A stretch of 64,000 nucleotides of DNA from Haliscomenobacter sp038240665 (GTDB lineage Bacteria > Bacteroidota > Bacteroidia > Chitinophagales > Saprospiraceae). The stretch's first letter is position 1. Each line of letters begins with the position of its first letter. The notes below the pieces were generated by a model, which was not told the DNA's origin, did no database searches, and saw only the letters and a program-made list of their open reading frames with translations. Made by a program: the position numbers and the translations under genes. Below, in pieces: positions 8,654-17,131 of the stretch. The stretch spans positions 1 through 64,000 of the forward strand of contig JBBRGN010000001.1 in assembly GCA_038240665.1 (NCBI GenBank), written 5' to 3'.

Positions 8654-9586
8654 ATGGAAAAAAATGCTAAAATATATATTGCTGGTCACCGCGGTATGGT
8701 GGGATCGGCATTGACGCGAAAGTTGCTGGCTGAAGGGTATTCCAACTTGGTGGAAAGAACTTCAGCAGAATTGGATCTGCGCCAACAAACGGCGGTGGCT
8801 GATTTTTTTGCCAAAGAGCACCCGGAATACGTGTTCTTGGCCGCGGCTAAGGTGGGCGGTATCCTGGCGAACAATACTTATCGGGCGGATTTTTTGTACG
8901 ATAATTTGATGATCCAGAACAACATCATCCAATCGGCTTATGCTCATGGAGTGAAAAAACTGTTGTTTTTGGGTTCTTCCTGTATTTATCCCAAAATGGC
9001 GCCGCAACCGCTCAAGGAAGAATTCTTGCTCACCGGTTTACTTGAACCTACCAACGAACCTTACGCCGTTGCCAAAATTACCGGTATCAAAATGTGCGAT
9101 GCATTTCGTGATCAGTATGGTTGTAATTTTATTTCGGTGATGCCCACCAATTTATATGGTCCAAACGACAACTACAATCTGCAGACGTCGCATGTGTTGC
9201 CGGCTTTGATCCGGAAGTTCCATGAGGCCAAACGCGATGGGCAGCCCAATGTAACGCTCTGGGGCAGTGGCGCGCCGCTCCGCGAATTTTTGCATACTGA
9301 TGATTTGGCGGAGGCCTGCTTTTTTTTGATGCAGACTTATGATGAGCCGGGGTTTGTCAACATTGGTACGGGGGTTGATCTTTCGATTAAGGCTTTGGCG
9401 GAAATGATCGGTGGCATTGTAGGTTACAAAGGTGATATCGTGTATGATACCAGCAAACCGGATGGTACTCCGCGCAAGTTGATGGATGTGTCGAAATTAA
9501 ACTTGGCGGGTTGGAAAGCCAAGATCATGCTGGAGGATGGCATTCGCAGGGTGTATGCAGATTTGTATCAGGAAGATTGGTATTGA
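8654..9586 (+). CDS. fcl: GDP-L-fucose synthase (epimerase/reductase)
   Basis: Epimerises and reduces GDP-4-keto-6-deoxymannose to GDP-L-fucose. The 310-residue SDR protein has the nucleotide-binding GHRGMVGSAL at about residues 11-20, the GSSCIYP motif near 105 and the catalytic YAVAK near 137. A GTG lies just upstream at 8651, but the ATG at 8654 is preferred. It directly follows gmd, together supplying GDP-fucose for the cluster. A strong terminator at 9694-9734 closes the unit. Confidence 0.96.
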   Translation: MEKNAKIYIAGHRGMVGSALTRKLLAEGYSNLVERTSAELDLRQQTAVADFFAKEHPEYVFLAAAKVGGILANNTYRADFLYDNLMIQNNIIQSAYAHGVKKLLFLGSSCIYPKMAPQPLKEEFLLTGLLEPTNEPYAVAKITGIKMCDAFRDQYGCNFISVMPTNLYGPNDNYNLQTSHVLPALIRKFHEAKRDGQPNVTLWGSGAPLREFLHTDDLAEACFFLMQTYDEPGFVNIGTGVDLSIKALAEMIGGIVGYKGDIVYDTSKPDGTPRKLMDVSKLNLAGWKAKIMLEDGIRRVYADLYQEDWY

Positions 9587-9693
9587 GGAGCTTATCATTT
9601 TTAATGATGAATGATGAATTTGGTGCAAGGCCGTGAGTAGTTGGGTAATCTAATCCCCGGCAAGTGGTAGTAAGTCAATGTTGTGAACTACAC

Positions 9694-9734
9694 AAAAAGC
9701 CCCCCGATATGGCGATAACGGGGGGCTTTTTTTT
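9694..9734. terminator. Rho-independent terminator after fcl
   Basis: GC-rich hairpin: aaaaagcccccc at 9694-9705 pairs with ggggggcttttt starting at 9720, followed by a T run. It ends the gmd-fcl unit. Confidence 0.85.
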
Positions 9735-9761
9735 GCGCTTGGGTTGAAAAATTTAAAATCC

Positions 9762-9797
9762 TGTCAATAGCTCCAGAGGAGCGACATGTCAATAGCT
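9762..9797. repeat. REP-like hairpin with flanking 11-base direct repeat
   Basis: The hairpin gctcc-aga-ggagc (9770-9782) has the same stem/3-base centre/stem layout as the repeats near the Y1 transposase but a different sequence. The 11-mer tgtcaatagct occurs at 9762-9772 and again at 9787-9797. Likely a member of another REP family; no second copy was seen in the window. Confidence 0.5.
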
Positions 9798-9828
9798 TGA
9801 CGATTTAATAAAATCCCCCAATTCTCCT

Positions 9829-9836
9829 TACCTTTG
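9829..9836 (+). promoter_or_regulatory. Possible -7 promoter box of the AAA-ATPase/nuclease gene
   Basis: TACCTTTG matches the Bacteroidota -7 consensus TAnnTTTG and lies only 4 bases before the ATG at 9841, which would give an almost leaderless transcript. The nearest TTG upstream (9797-9799) is farther than the usual spacing, so this is tentative. Confidence 0.3.
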
Positions 9837-9840
9837 TTGC

Positions 9841-11409
9841 ATGACCAGGCAAAAATTACCAATCGGTATCCAGGATTTTCGAAAAATTCGGGAAGGTGAC
9901 TATGTTTATGTTGATAAAACGGAGTACATCTACCATTTAATCCAACAAGGAAGTTATTATTTCCTGTCTCGCCCGCGGCATTTTGGCAAATCCTTATTGA
10001 TAAGCACTTTGCGCTATGTATTCGAAGGCCAGCGCGATCTTTTTAAAGGTCTGTGGATTGAATCCCGCCACGATTGGCAAGCTTCCCCAGTCATCCCGAT
10101 TGCATTTAAAAGCATCGGCTATGTTGACCTTGGTCTTCCGGCTGCCATTGATCGGCGACTGGAAGAGATTGCCCAGGAAAACGGACTTATGCTCAAGGAA
10201 AAGGGAAATGCGCTGCGTTTTCAAGAACTCATCAAATCCTTATCGGTCAATGGCATGGTGGTTGTTCTAATCAATGAATACGACAAACCCATCATCGATT
10301 ATTTAGAGGATCTTGATCAAGCGCGACAAAATCGGGATATCCTAAAAAAAATTTATTCCATCCTCAAGGAAGCCGACCCTTATTTACGGCTGATTTTTAT
10401 TACCGGGGTATCTAAATTTAGTAAGGTTTCGATTTTTTCAGACCTCAACAACCTAGAAGACATTACCATTTCTCGCCCCTACAGTGCCATCGCGGGTTAT
10501 ACCGAAAAAGAACTGAATAGTTACTTTACCCCCTGGGTAGAAGCGCTTTCTGCTGAACGGGAGATCAGTACAGATGCCCTACATCGGGAAATAAAAGAAT
10601 GGTACAATGGTTATAATTGGACTGGAAAAGAACGGATATACAACCCTTTTTCCATTCTCAATTATTTTAAAAGCGGCCAATTCCGAAATTATTGGTTTGC
10701 TACCGGGACGCCTACTTTTCTCATCAAACTGCTTCACGACGGCTGGCAATACCGATTGGACGACTTGGAGGTAAGTGCCACTTTATTGGATACTTTACAG
10801 ATTGAAAATCCGGATTTTCGATCTTTGCTTTTCCAAACTGGTTACTTGACCATCAAAAACGAACTGGCTTTTAATGTTTACACCTTAGATTATCCCAATT
10901 TAGAGGTAAAAGATTCCTTATCGCAGCATTTGCTTGGCGCTTTTAGTTTTAAAAGCGGGCTGGATTCCGCTCCAAGCGTATTGCGACTAAAAAAAGCGCT
11001 GGATAAAAACGACTTGGCTTTGTTTTTTAAACTCCTGGATCAATTGTACGCAAACATTCCTGAACGCGTGTTTCGGGGAAAAATCGAAGCTTCTTATCAT
11101 GCCGTGTTGTACACTGCATTGAGCATCCTTGCTGTTTACATTCGCTGCGAAGTGGCTGTAGGCGAAGACTATGCTGATGCCCTGATTGAAACGGATACGC
11201 ACGTCTATTTGATGGAATTTAAAATTGCCAAAACCGCTGATCAAGGGTTGAAACAAATACGTCAGCGCCGTTATGCTGCTGCTTTTCAAGCCGATGAACG
11301 ACAAGTAATTGGTGTTGGCGTGGCCTTTAGTCCCGATAGCAAAGGGGTGGCTGATTGGAAAGAAGAAACATTTAAAAAATACGCTTCTGGCTCATTTTTT
11401 CTCTCGTAA
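9841..11409 (+). CDS. AAA-ATPase-like / PD-(D/E)XK nuclease fusion protein (DUF1703 type)
   Basis: Function unknown; the family is abundant and often multi-copy in Bacteroidota and other anaerobes. The N-terminal AAA-ATPase-like domain has the family opening IGIQDFRKIREGDYVYVDKT, a P-loop in RPRHFGKSLL (residues about 44-53) and a Walker B-like segment VVVLINEYDKP near 140-150, where the family normally has LIDEYDKP, so the first acidic residue is Asn. The C-terminal PD-(D/E)XK region reads YADALIETD...YLMEFKIAK near residues 443-465, retaining D, E and K. 522 aa is full length. It sits alone between a terminator and wecB, unrelated to the polysaccharide genes, suggesting insertion. Confidence 0.88.
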   Translation: MTRQKLPIGIQDFRKIREGDYVYVDKTEYIYHLIQQGSYYFLSRPRHFGKSLLISTLRYVFEGQRDLFKGLWIESRHDWQASPVIPIAFKSIGYVDLGLPAAIDRRLEEIAQENGLMLKEKGNALRFQELIKSLSVNGMVVVLINEYDKPIIDYLEDLDQARQNRDILKKIYSILKEADPYLRLIFITGVSKFSKVSIFSDLNNLEDITISRPYSAIAGYTEKELNSYFTPWVEALSAEREISTDALHREIKEWYNGYNWTGKERIYNPFSILNYFKSGQFRNYWFATGTPTFLIKLLHDGWQYRLDDLEVSATLLDTLQIENPDFRSLLFQTGYLTIKNELAFNVYTLDYPNLEVKDSLSQHLLGAFSFKSGLDSAPSVLRLKKALDKNDLALFFKLLDQLYANIPERVFRGKIEASYHAVLYTALSILAVYIRCEVAVGEDYADALIETDTHVYLMEFKIAKTADQGLKQIRQRRYAAAFQADERQVIGVGVAFSPDSKGVADWKEETFKKYASGSFFLS

Positions 11410-11458
11410 ATCCTATTTTCGCACACCAATACCTGTTTCATACCTACAACATGTAACC

Positions 11459-12553
11459 ATGAAAATCATTTCTATCGTTGGCGCTAGACCCAATTTCATC
11501 AAAGTAGCTCCCCTGCACCGCGCCTTCCAACAAGAAAGCAAGATCGTTTCGAAAATCGTACACACGGGGCAGCATTATGACGCCAAGATGAGCGATGTTT
11601 TTTTTGAACAACTGCAATTGCCCCAACCTGATTATTTCCTGGGCGCGGGCGGCGGTACGCATACCCAACAGGTAGCGCAAATCATGCTGGCATTTGAAGA
11701 AATCATTGAAAAAGAAAAACCCGACGTGGTGCTGGTGGTTGGGGATGTAAATTCAACGGTGGCGGCGGCGATGGTGGCCAAAAAAACGCCTGGCGTGTTG
11801 CTGGCCCACAATGAAGCGGGATTGCGCAGCGGCGACCGCAGTATGCCCGAAGAGATCAACCGCTTGGTGACCGATAGCATCAGCGATCTGTATTTTGTCA
11901 CGGAAATGGCGGGGATGATCAATTTGGCCAAGGAAAATGTAGCGGATCAAAAAATCCATTTTGTCGGCAATGTGATGATCGATTCGCTGGTGCATTACCG
12001 CGAAACGGCTGCACAATGCGGCGCCATGGAAAAATTGGGACTAAAGCCCAAAGAATTTTTCCTGATGACCATGCACCGCCCATCCAATGTTGACGATCAA
12101 GCTGGCTTGGAAAGCATCTTGAGCATCATTCGCTATATCGCCGAACGCCAAACCCTGGTTTTCCCAATTCACCCCCGCACCTTGAAAAATTTGCAGAAGT
12201 TTGGTTTGGAAAGCCAATTGCGTTCCATTCACAATCTTATGCTTACCGAACCTTTAGGCTACTTTGAATTCCTCCAATTGATGGACAATGCCACTGCAAT
12301 TGTCACCGATTCTGGCGGTATTCAAGAAGAAACAACTTATCTGCAAGCACCTTGTCTAACTTTCCGCGATACCACGGAGCGTCCCGTTACCGTGGAGTTG
12401 GGCTCCAATGTGTTGCTCGCCGACCTGAATCCAAGCACCGCTAATCAAAACATTCAGCAGATCCTGGACGGAAAATGGAAAAAAGGCATCGTACCTCCAC
12501 TATGGGATGGCAAAGCAGCCGAGCGAATTGCGGGTATTTTAGCCAATTTGTAA
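11459..12553 (+). CDS. wecB: UDP-N-acetylglucosamine 2-epimerase (non-hydrolysing)
   Basis: Interconverts UDP-GlcNAc and UDP-ManNAc, supplying ManNAc for surface glycans. The 364-residue GT-B fold enzyme begins MKIISIVGARPNFIKVAPL, has the HTGQHYD motif near residue 36, HNEAGLRSGDRSMPEE near 117-132 and TDSGGIQEE near 282-290. ATG at 11459 is chosen because the conserved strand begins there; the upstream in-frame extension overlaps the preceding gene and is not family-like. A TATTTTCG box at 11414-11421 may be its promoter. No ManNAc dehydrogenase (WecC) follows, so ManNAc itself may be used or the next enzyme is elsewhere. Confidence 0.95.
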   Translation: MKIISIVGARPNFIKVAPLHRAFQQESKIVSKIVHTGQHYDAKMSDVFFEQLQLPQPDYFLGAGGGTHTQQVAQIMLAFEEIIEKEKPDVVLVVGDVNSTVAAAMVAKKTPGVLLAHNEAGLRSGDRSMPEEINRLVTDSISDLYFVTEMAGMINLAKENVADQKIHFVGNVMIDSLVHYRETAAQCGAMEKLGLKPKEFFLMTMHRPSNVDDQAGLESILSIIRYIAERQTLVFPIHPRTLKNLQKFGLESQLRSIHNLMLTEPLGYFEFLQLMDNATAIVTDSGGIQEETTYLQAPCLTFRDTTERPVTVELGSNVLLADLNPSTANQNIQQILDGKWKKGIVPPLWDGKAAERIAGILANL

Positions 12554-12632
12554 GAAAAGAGGCAAAATTTAGATCCGAAAAAAAATTATCCGTTTTAGGA
12601 ATTTCCTAATTTGAAGGCTTAACCAATTGCGC

Positions 12633-12667
12633 GCAAATGCCGCCCAACGAAAATTGGCGGCATTTGC
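12633..12667. terminator. Hairpin between wecB and the beta-propeller gene
   Basis: gcaaatgccgcc (12633-12644) pairs perfectly with ggcggcatttgc (12656-12667) around an 11-base loop. Only a weak T-rich tail (cgttttat) follows, so it may end wecB transcription or be a leader hairpin of the next gene, whose ATG is 23 bases on. Confidence 0.55.
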
Positions 12668-12689
12668 ACGTTTTATACCCTTTACTACC

Positions 12690-15600
12690 ATGCGTTACAG
12701 CTGTTTTTTCTTGTTCTATGCGCTGATGTTGAGCACCTCCCTCAGCGGACAATCCAAATCCTCAAAGCCTGCAACTACCCCCGTGGTGGTGGTACCTGTC
12801 GCTACTGCGCTGCCCAATGAGCTGCTGAGCGGCTTGCAATACCGCAACGCTGGCCCTACTCGTGGCGGTCGGGCTACAGCCATTGCTGGCGTACCCCAAC
12901 ACCCATTTACTTTTTATTTTGGTGGCTCGGGAAGCGGCGTTTGGCGCAGCAACGATGCAGGAATCTCATGGGAAAACATCTCCGATGGCCAGATTCCTTG
13001 TGGATCGATCGGTGCCATAGCAGTTGCGCCCTCTGATCCCGCGGTTCTGTACGTGGGCACGGGTTCCGCCTGCCCGCGCGGCAACATATCCGCCGGCGTA
13101 GGAATGTACAAATCGAGTGATGCTGGCAAAACTTGGCAAGCTGCTGGTTTGCCCAAATCCGGGATGATCGGCAAAATTGCCATCCACCCCAGCAATCCGG
13201 ATCAGGTCTACGCTGCGGTCTTGGGCAATCCCTTTGGCCCCAACAAGGAACGTGGAGTTTACCACAGCAAGGATGGAGGCAAAACCTGGGAGCAATCGCT
13301 TGCCGTCAACGATTCCACGGGATGTGTGGATTTATCTATGGATCCTGCCAATCCGCGGATCATTTACGCCGCCATGTGGCGAGTAGAACGCAAACCTTGG
13401 ACGCTTTTTGATGGCAACGACAAAGGGGGACTTTGGAAAACAACCGATGGCGGTACAACTTGGACTAAGCTGACTGGCGGTTTGCCCACCGGTTTACTGG
13501 GAAGGATCGGCGTGAGTGTTTCTCCGGTGAATTCCAATCGGATTTATGCCATGATTATAGCCGCTGAAGAAGATGCGGCAGGAATGTACCGCAGCGACGA
13601 TGCCGGAGCCAATTGGATCCGCATTTGTCGGGATCACCGCATTCGTCAGCGCGGTTGGTATTACACCCATGTCACCGCCGATCCCAAAGATGAAAACACC
13701 GTTTACCTCTGCAATGTCGATGCCCTGAAATCGATTGATGGCGGAAAAACGTTTGACATTGACTTGAATCCGCCGCACGGAGATACCCACGGCGTATGGG
13801 TCAATCCGGATAACCCCAATATCCTGATCAATTGCAACGACGGAGGGGCTTGTGTAAGTTTAAATGGCGGAAAAACCTGGACCACGCAACTCAATCAACC
13901 CACTTCGGAGTTTTACCGGGTTACGGTTGACAATCAGTTTCCTTATCGACTGTATGCTGGACAACAAGACAATTCTACCATCAGCATCCCGAGTCATGAT
14001 CCTGGCGGCTTGACTCCCACTGAAAATTGGTTTCAGGTGGGTGGTTCAGAATCTGCTGATGTAGCGGTCAATGGCGCTGATCCCAATTTGATTTGGAGTA
14101 CCGCTTACAGTGGCGAGATTACCCTACTCAACCGCCGTACCGGACAAGTGCGCCAAGTAACGGCCTATCCGCACTTTACCGAAGGTACCGAAATGCGCGA
14201 CTTGAAATACCGTTTTCAATGGAATCCTCCAGTGTTGGTATCCAAATTCAACCCCAATGTGGTCTACTATGCTTCAAATTATGTACACCGCACGAGCGAT
14301 AGTGGCCAAAATTGGCAGATCGTAAGTCCTGATTTGACCCGAAAAATCGATGCTTATCTGGTGATGCCTGGCGGCCCAATCCAACATGATGCCACCGGAG
14401 TTGAAGTGTATTGTTCTATTTTTTCGCTGGAAGAATCCCCTTCTCAGGCCGGAGAATTATGGGCGGGAACCGATGATGGCCGCATCCACTACACCAAAGA
14501 CGAGGGAAAAACCTGGACGGAAATCACGCCCAAAAACATTCCCAAAGAGTGTACCATCAATAAGATAAAACTTTCCACCCATGCTGCTGGCCGGGCTTTT
14601 GTAGCCGTGCAAAATTACCGCAACAACGATTTTAAACCCTATATTTTACGCACCACGGATTATGGAAAAACTTGGTCGCTGCTGACAGATGGAAAAAATG
14701 GCATCCCTAATGGCCACTTCGTTAGAGCGGTGGCGGAAGACCCCGATCGGCAGGGCTTGTTGTATGCAGGAACTGAATATGGCCTTTACGTTTCTTTTGA
14801 TGATGGCCTGAATTGGCAAGCGCTGCAACTCAACTTGCCGGTTGTGCCCATTACCGATCTGGAAGTATGGCAAAAAGACCTCGTCATCAGCACCCAAGGT
14901 CGCGGTTTTTGGATCCTCGACGACCTCACGCCCCTGCACGCGCTCAACCGCAGCATAGCCGCTGCTCCATTACAATTGATCAAACCACGCGCGGCTTACC
15001 GCACCGATATTGACGGTTATGCTGCTAAGTTCAATTGTTTTTTGGCAGAAGCACCCGCCAAAGAGATGCCGTTAAAAATGGAAATTTTGGACGCTCGCGG
15101 GGCAATCGTTCGCACTTTTAGCAAAGACACCAGCAATTTCCGCAATCGATTGTCTTTGAAAAAAGGTTGGAATACCCTTACTTGGGATTTACACCACGAT
15201 GGTCCGCAAACTGCCGAAAATTTGGTATTGATGGAGATGGGCGTACCCATTCAAGGTCCTTGGGCAATACCGGGTAAGTACCAAGTGCGTTTAAAGATGG
15301 GGAAGGAAACCCAAACCCAAGACATTGAAGTCCTTCCCGATCCCCGCTGGACGGATGTAACGCCGGATGATTATCAAGCACAATTGACCATGGCATTAGA
15401 AATCTCCCAAATGATTACTGCTTCGCAGTTGATGGTGAAAAACATCCGTTCGCTGCGCCAGCAAATGCAGAATACCGCCCAATTGGCGGTACAATCGGGG
15501 CAAAACAAAAAGCTCGAAACCTTGGCTACCGAGCTGGGTAAACAATTGACTGCGGTTGAGGAAAGTATTGTGCAAAACAAAGCCGAAGCCGGACAAGACA

Positions 15601-15833
15601 ACTTCAACTATCCTCGGCGCTTCGTCAACCATTTGGCGCGTTTGTACAGCGTCGTGATCTGGGATCATGAACGCCCCACCGGCGGCGCGATTGAAGCTTA
15701 TGAAGATTTGAAAAAAGTATTTGCAGGCATCAACACCCGTTATGGAGTGGTTCGCGATAGCGCCGTCCAGCAGTTTAATCAACTCTTGGAATCAGAAAAA
15801 GTACCCCGTTTGCTTATCCCTTTTAACAAATAA
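12690..15833 (+). CDS. Exported BNR/sortilin-like beta-propeller protein
   Basis: Large secreted protein (1047 aa) with a signal peptide ending LSTSLSGQ and a series of BNR/Asp-box-like repeats built on phrases such as SNDAGISWEN, SSDAGKTWQA, SKDGGKTWEQ, TTDGGTTWTK and STDYGKTW-like units (residues about 70-760), the pattern of VPS10/sortilin and exo-alpha-sialidase-type propellers. A C-terminal region after about residue 790 holds a beta domain and then a helical tail. ATG at 12690 is preferred because it begins the hydrophobic leader. Relatives are annotated as glycosyl hydrolases, but no catalytic residues can be assigned and a binding role is equally possible. It stands between wecB and manC with its own terminator, and so may not belong to glycan synthesis. 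Confidence 0.8.
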   Translation: MRYSCFFLFYALMLSTSLSGQSKSSKPATTPVVVVPVATALPNELLSGLQYRNAGPTRGGRATAIAGVPQHPFTFYFGGSGSGVWRSNDAGISWENISDGQIPCGSIGAIAVAPSDPAVLYVGTGSACPRGNISAGVGMYKSSDAGKTWQAAGLPKSGMIGKIAIHPSNPDQVYAAVLGNPFGPNKERGVYHSKDGGKTWEQSLAVNDSTGCVDLSMDPANPRIIYAAMWRVERKPWTLFDGNDKGGLWKTTDGGTTWTKLTGGLPTGLLGRIGVSVSPVNSNRIYAMIIAAEEDAAGMYRSDDAGANWIRICRDHRIRQRGWYYTHVTADPKDENTVYLCNVDALKSIDGGKTFDIDLNPPHGDTHGVWVNPDNPNILINCNDGGACVSLNGGKTWTTQLNQPTSEFYRVTVDNQFPYRLYAGQQDNSTISIPSHDPGGLTPTENWFQVGGSESADVAVNGADPNLIWSTAYSGEITLLNRRTGQVRQVTAYPHFTEGTEMRDLKYRFQWNPPVLVSKFNPNVVYYASNYVHRTSDSGQNWQIVSPDLTRKIDAYLVMPGGPIQHDATGVEVYCSIFSLEESPSQAGELWAGTDDGRIHYTKDEGKTWTEITPKNIPKECTINKIKLSTHAAGRAFVAVQNYRNNDFKPYILRTTDYGKTWSLLTDGKNGIPNGHFVRAVAEDPDRQGLLYAGTEYGLYVSFDDGLNWQALQLNLPVVPITDLEVWQKDLVISTQGRGFWILDDLTPLHALNRSIAAAPLQLIKPRAAYRTDIDGYAAKFNCFLAEAPAKEMPLKMEILDARGAIVRTFSKDTSNFRNRLSLKKGWNTLTWDLHHDGPQTAENLVLMEMGVPIQGPWAIPGKYQVRLKMGKETQTQDIEVLPDPRWTDVTPDDYQAQLTMALEISQMITASQLMVKNIRSLRQQMQNTAQLAVQSGQNKKLETLATELGKQLTAVEESIVQNKAEAGQDNFNYPRRFVNHLARLYSVVIWDHERPTGGAIEAYEDLKKVFAGINTRYGVVRDSAVQQFNQLLESEKVPRLLIPFNK

Positions 15834-15874
15834 TCCGTTTAAGACTTTGTTTGGCGCTACTTAGTTAGGCATCT

Positions 15875-15917
15875 AAAACAGACCTTCCAGGCTTTAGCAA
15901 GCTCGAAGGTCTGTTTT
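15875..15917. terminator. Terminator after the beta-propeller gene
   Basis: aaaacagaccttc at 15875-15887 pairs with gaaggtctgtttt at 15905-15917; the right arm ends in a T run, giving a typical intrinsic terminator. Confidence 0.85.
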
Positions 15918-15978
15918 AATGCTAAGGCATGAGTCAAGTGCGCTTTTTTTCATAATTTCGCTGTAAACAAATCCAAGC

Positions 15979-17061
15979 ATGAACAACAATTATGTGGCCA
16001 TCATGGCCGGCGGAGTAGGTTCTCGATTTTGGCCTTCGAGCCGCACCGCTAACCCCAAACAGTTTTTGGACATCCTCGGGGTAGGTCGTTCTCTTTTGCA
16101 GATGACGTATGATCGATTTCTAAAGCTTTGCCCTAAGGAAAACATTTTTATCGTCACCAATGCCCAATACAAGGATTTGGTAAAAGAGCACCTTCCCGAC
16201 ATCACCGATAATCAGATCCTGTGCGAGCCTTCGCGCAACAATACCGCACCTTGTGTGGCTTATACCGCTTTTAAATTATCGGCACTGAATCCGGAGGCCA
16301 ATTTGGTGATTGCTCCTTCGGATCACATCATTTTGGATGAAGTCGTTTTTGTAAAAAACTTGAATCAAGCGCTGGATTTTACTGCCCAAAATGACGCTTT
16401 ACTTACCCTGGGCATTGAACCTACGCGCCCCGATACGGGATACGGCTACATTAATTTTGATAAAACAGCCCAGTCCGGAACCCATGTACACAAAGTGATC
16501 CGTTTTACGGAAAAACCACCTTTGGATAAAGCGCAGGAGTTTTTGGCCAGTGGGGATTACCTCTGGAATGCGGGTATCTTTATTTGGAAAGTTTCCCACT
16601 TGTTAAAAGCATTTAAGATGCATGCTGAGGATATTTACGATATTCTGGCCGCTGGTCATTTGCATTACAACCAAGAAACCGAGCAAGATTTCATCAACGA
16701 AGCTTACCCCACCACTCCTTCCATCTCTATCGACTACGCCATTATGGAAAAGGCGGAAAATGTGTACACCATCCCTTCTAGCTTTGGCTGGTCGGATCTG
16801 GGTACTTGGGCTTCGCTGCATGCTGAAGCACCTTATGATGAGCGTGGCAATGTAACCAACGGCACGCCATTTCTTTTGTACAACGTAAGCAATTGTTTGA
16901 TCCGCGCACCAAAGGGGAAACTGGTGGTCGTCAAAGATTTGGATGATTTTATTGTAATTGACGAAGGTGATATTTTATTGATTCATCCCAAATCCAAAGA
17001 ACAAGAAATCAAAAAAATAACCGAAGAGGTGGGACTAAGTATTGGTGGCGACTTTGTTTAA
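15979..17061 (+). CDS. manC: Mannose-1-phosphate guanylyltransferase
   Basis: Makes GDP-mannose from GTP and mannose-1-phosphate, feeding Gmd. The 360-residue protein has the nucleotidyltransferase signature GGVGSRFWPSSR at about residues 11-22, APSDHII near 114, the FTEKP sugar-binding motif near 176 and WNAGIFIW near 195. It lacks the C-terminal phosphomannose isomerase domain of the bifunctional type. The start at 15979 is 19 bases after a TAATTTCG sequence resembling a promoter box. It ends the polysaccharide-precursor genes in the window. Confidence 0.95.
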   Translation: MNNNYVAIMAGGVGSRFWPSSRTANPKQFLDILGVGRSLLQMTYDRFLKLCPKENIFIVTNAQYKDLVKEHLPDITDNQILCEPSRNNTAPCVAYTAFKLSALNPEANLVIAPSDHIILDEVVFVKNLNQALDFTAQNDALLTLGIEPTRPDTGYGYINFDKTAQSGTHVHKVIRFTEKPPLDKAQEFLASGDYLWNAGIFIWKVSHLLKAFKMHAEDIYDILAAGHLHYNQETEQDFINEAYPTTPSISIDYAIMEKAENVYTIPSSFGWSDLGTWASLHAEAPYDERGNVTNGTPFLLYNVSNCLIRAPKGKLVVVKDLDDFIVIDEGDILLIHPKSKEQEIKKITEEVGLSIGGDFV

Positions 17062-17131
17062 AAATAAGTCGATAATAAAATACCCATTTAGTCTGCCAAT
17101 TTTTATCGGTCTCTTTTGCCGCAATAGAATG
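17062..17131. repeat. Dispersed inverted-end repeat, copy 1
   Basis: About 70 bases beginning aagtcgataataaaatac and containing cggtctcttttgccgc. It aligns in sections with the copies at 39215-39277 and 62813-62878: it keeps tacccattt-gtct like the second and the tctcttttg block like the third. The left end is the inverse of the cttattatcgactcatt end of the other copies. It overlaps the last bases of manC-downstream DNA and reaches the ATG of the next gene at 17129, so it forms that gene's entire leader. Confidence 0.55.

Noticed and set aside
9841..11409. Calling the AAA/PD-(D/E)XK protein a phage-defence system
   Set aside because: The family is widespread and often multicopy with no proven defence role, and no partner gene is adjacent.
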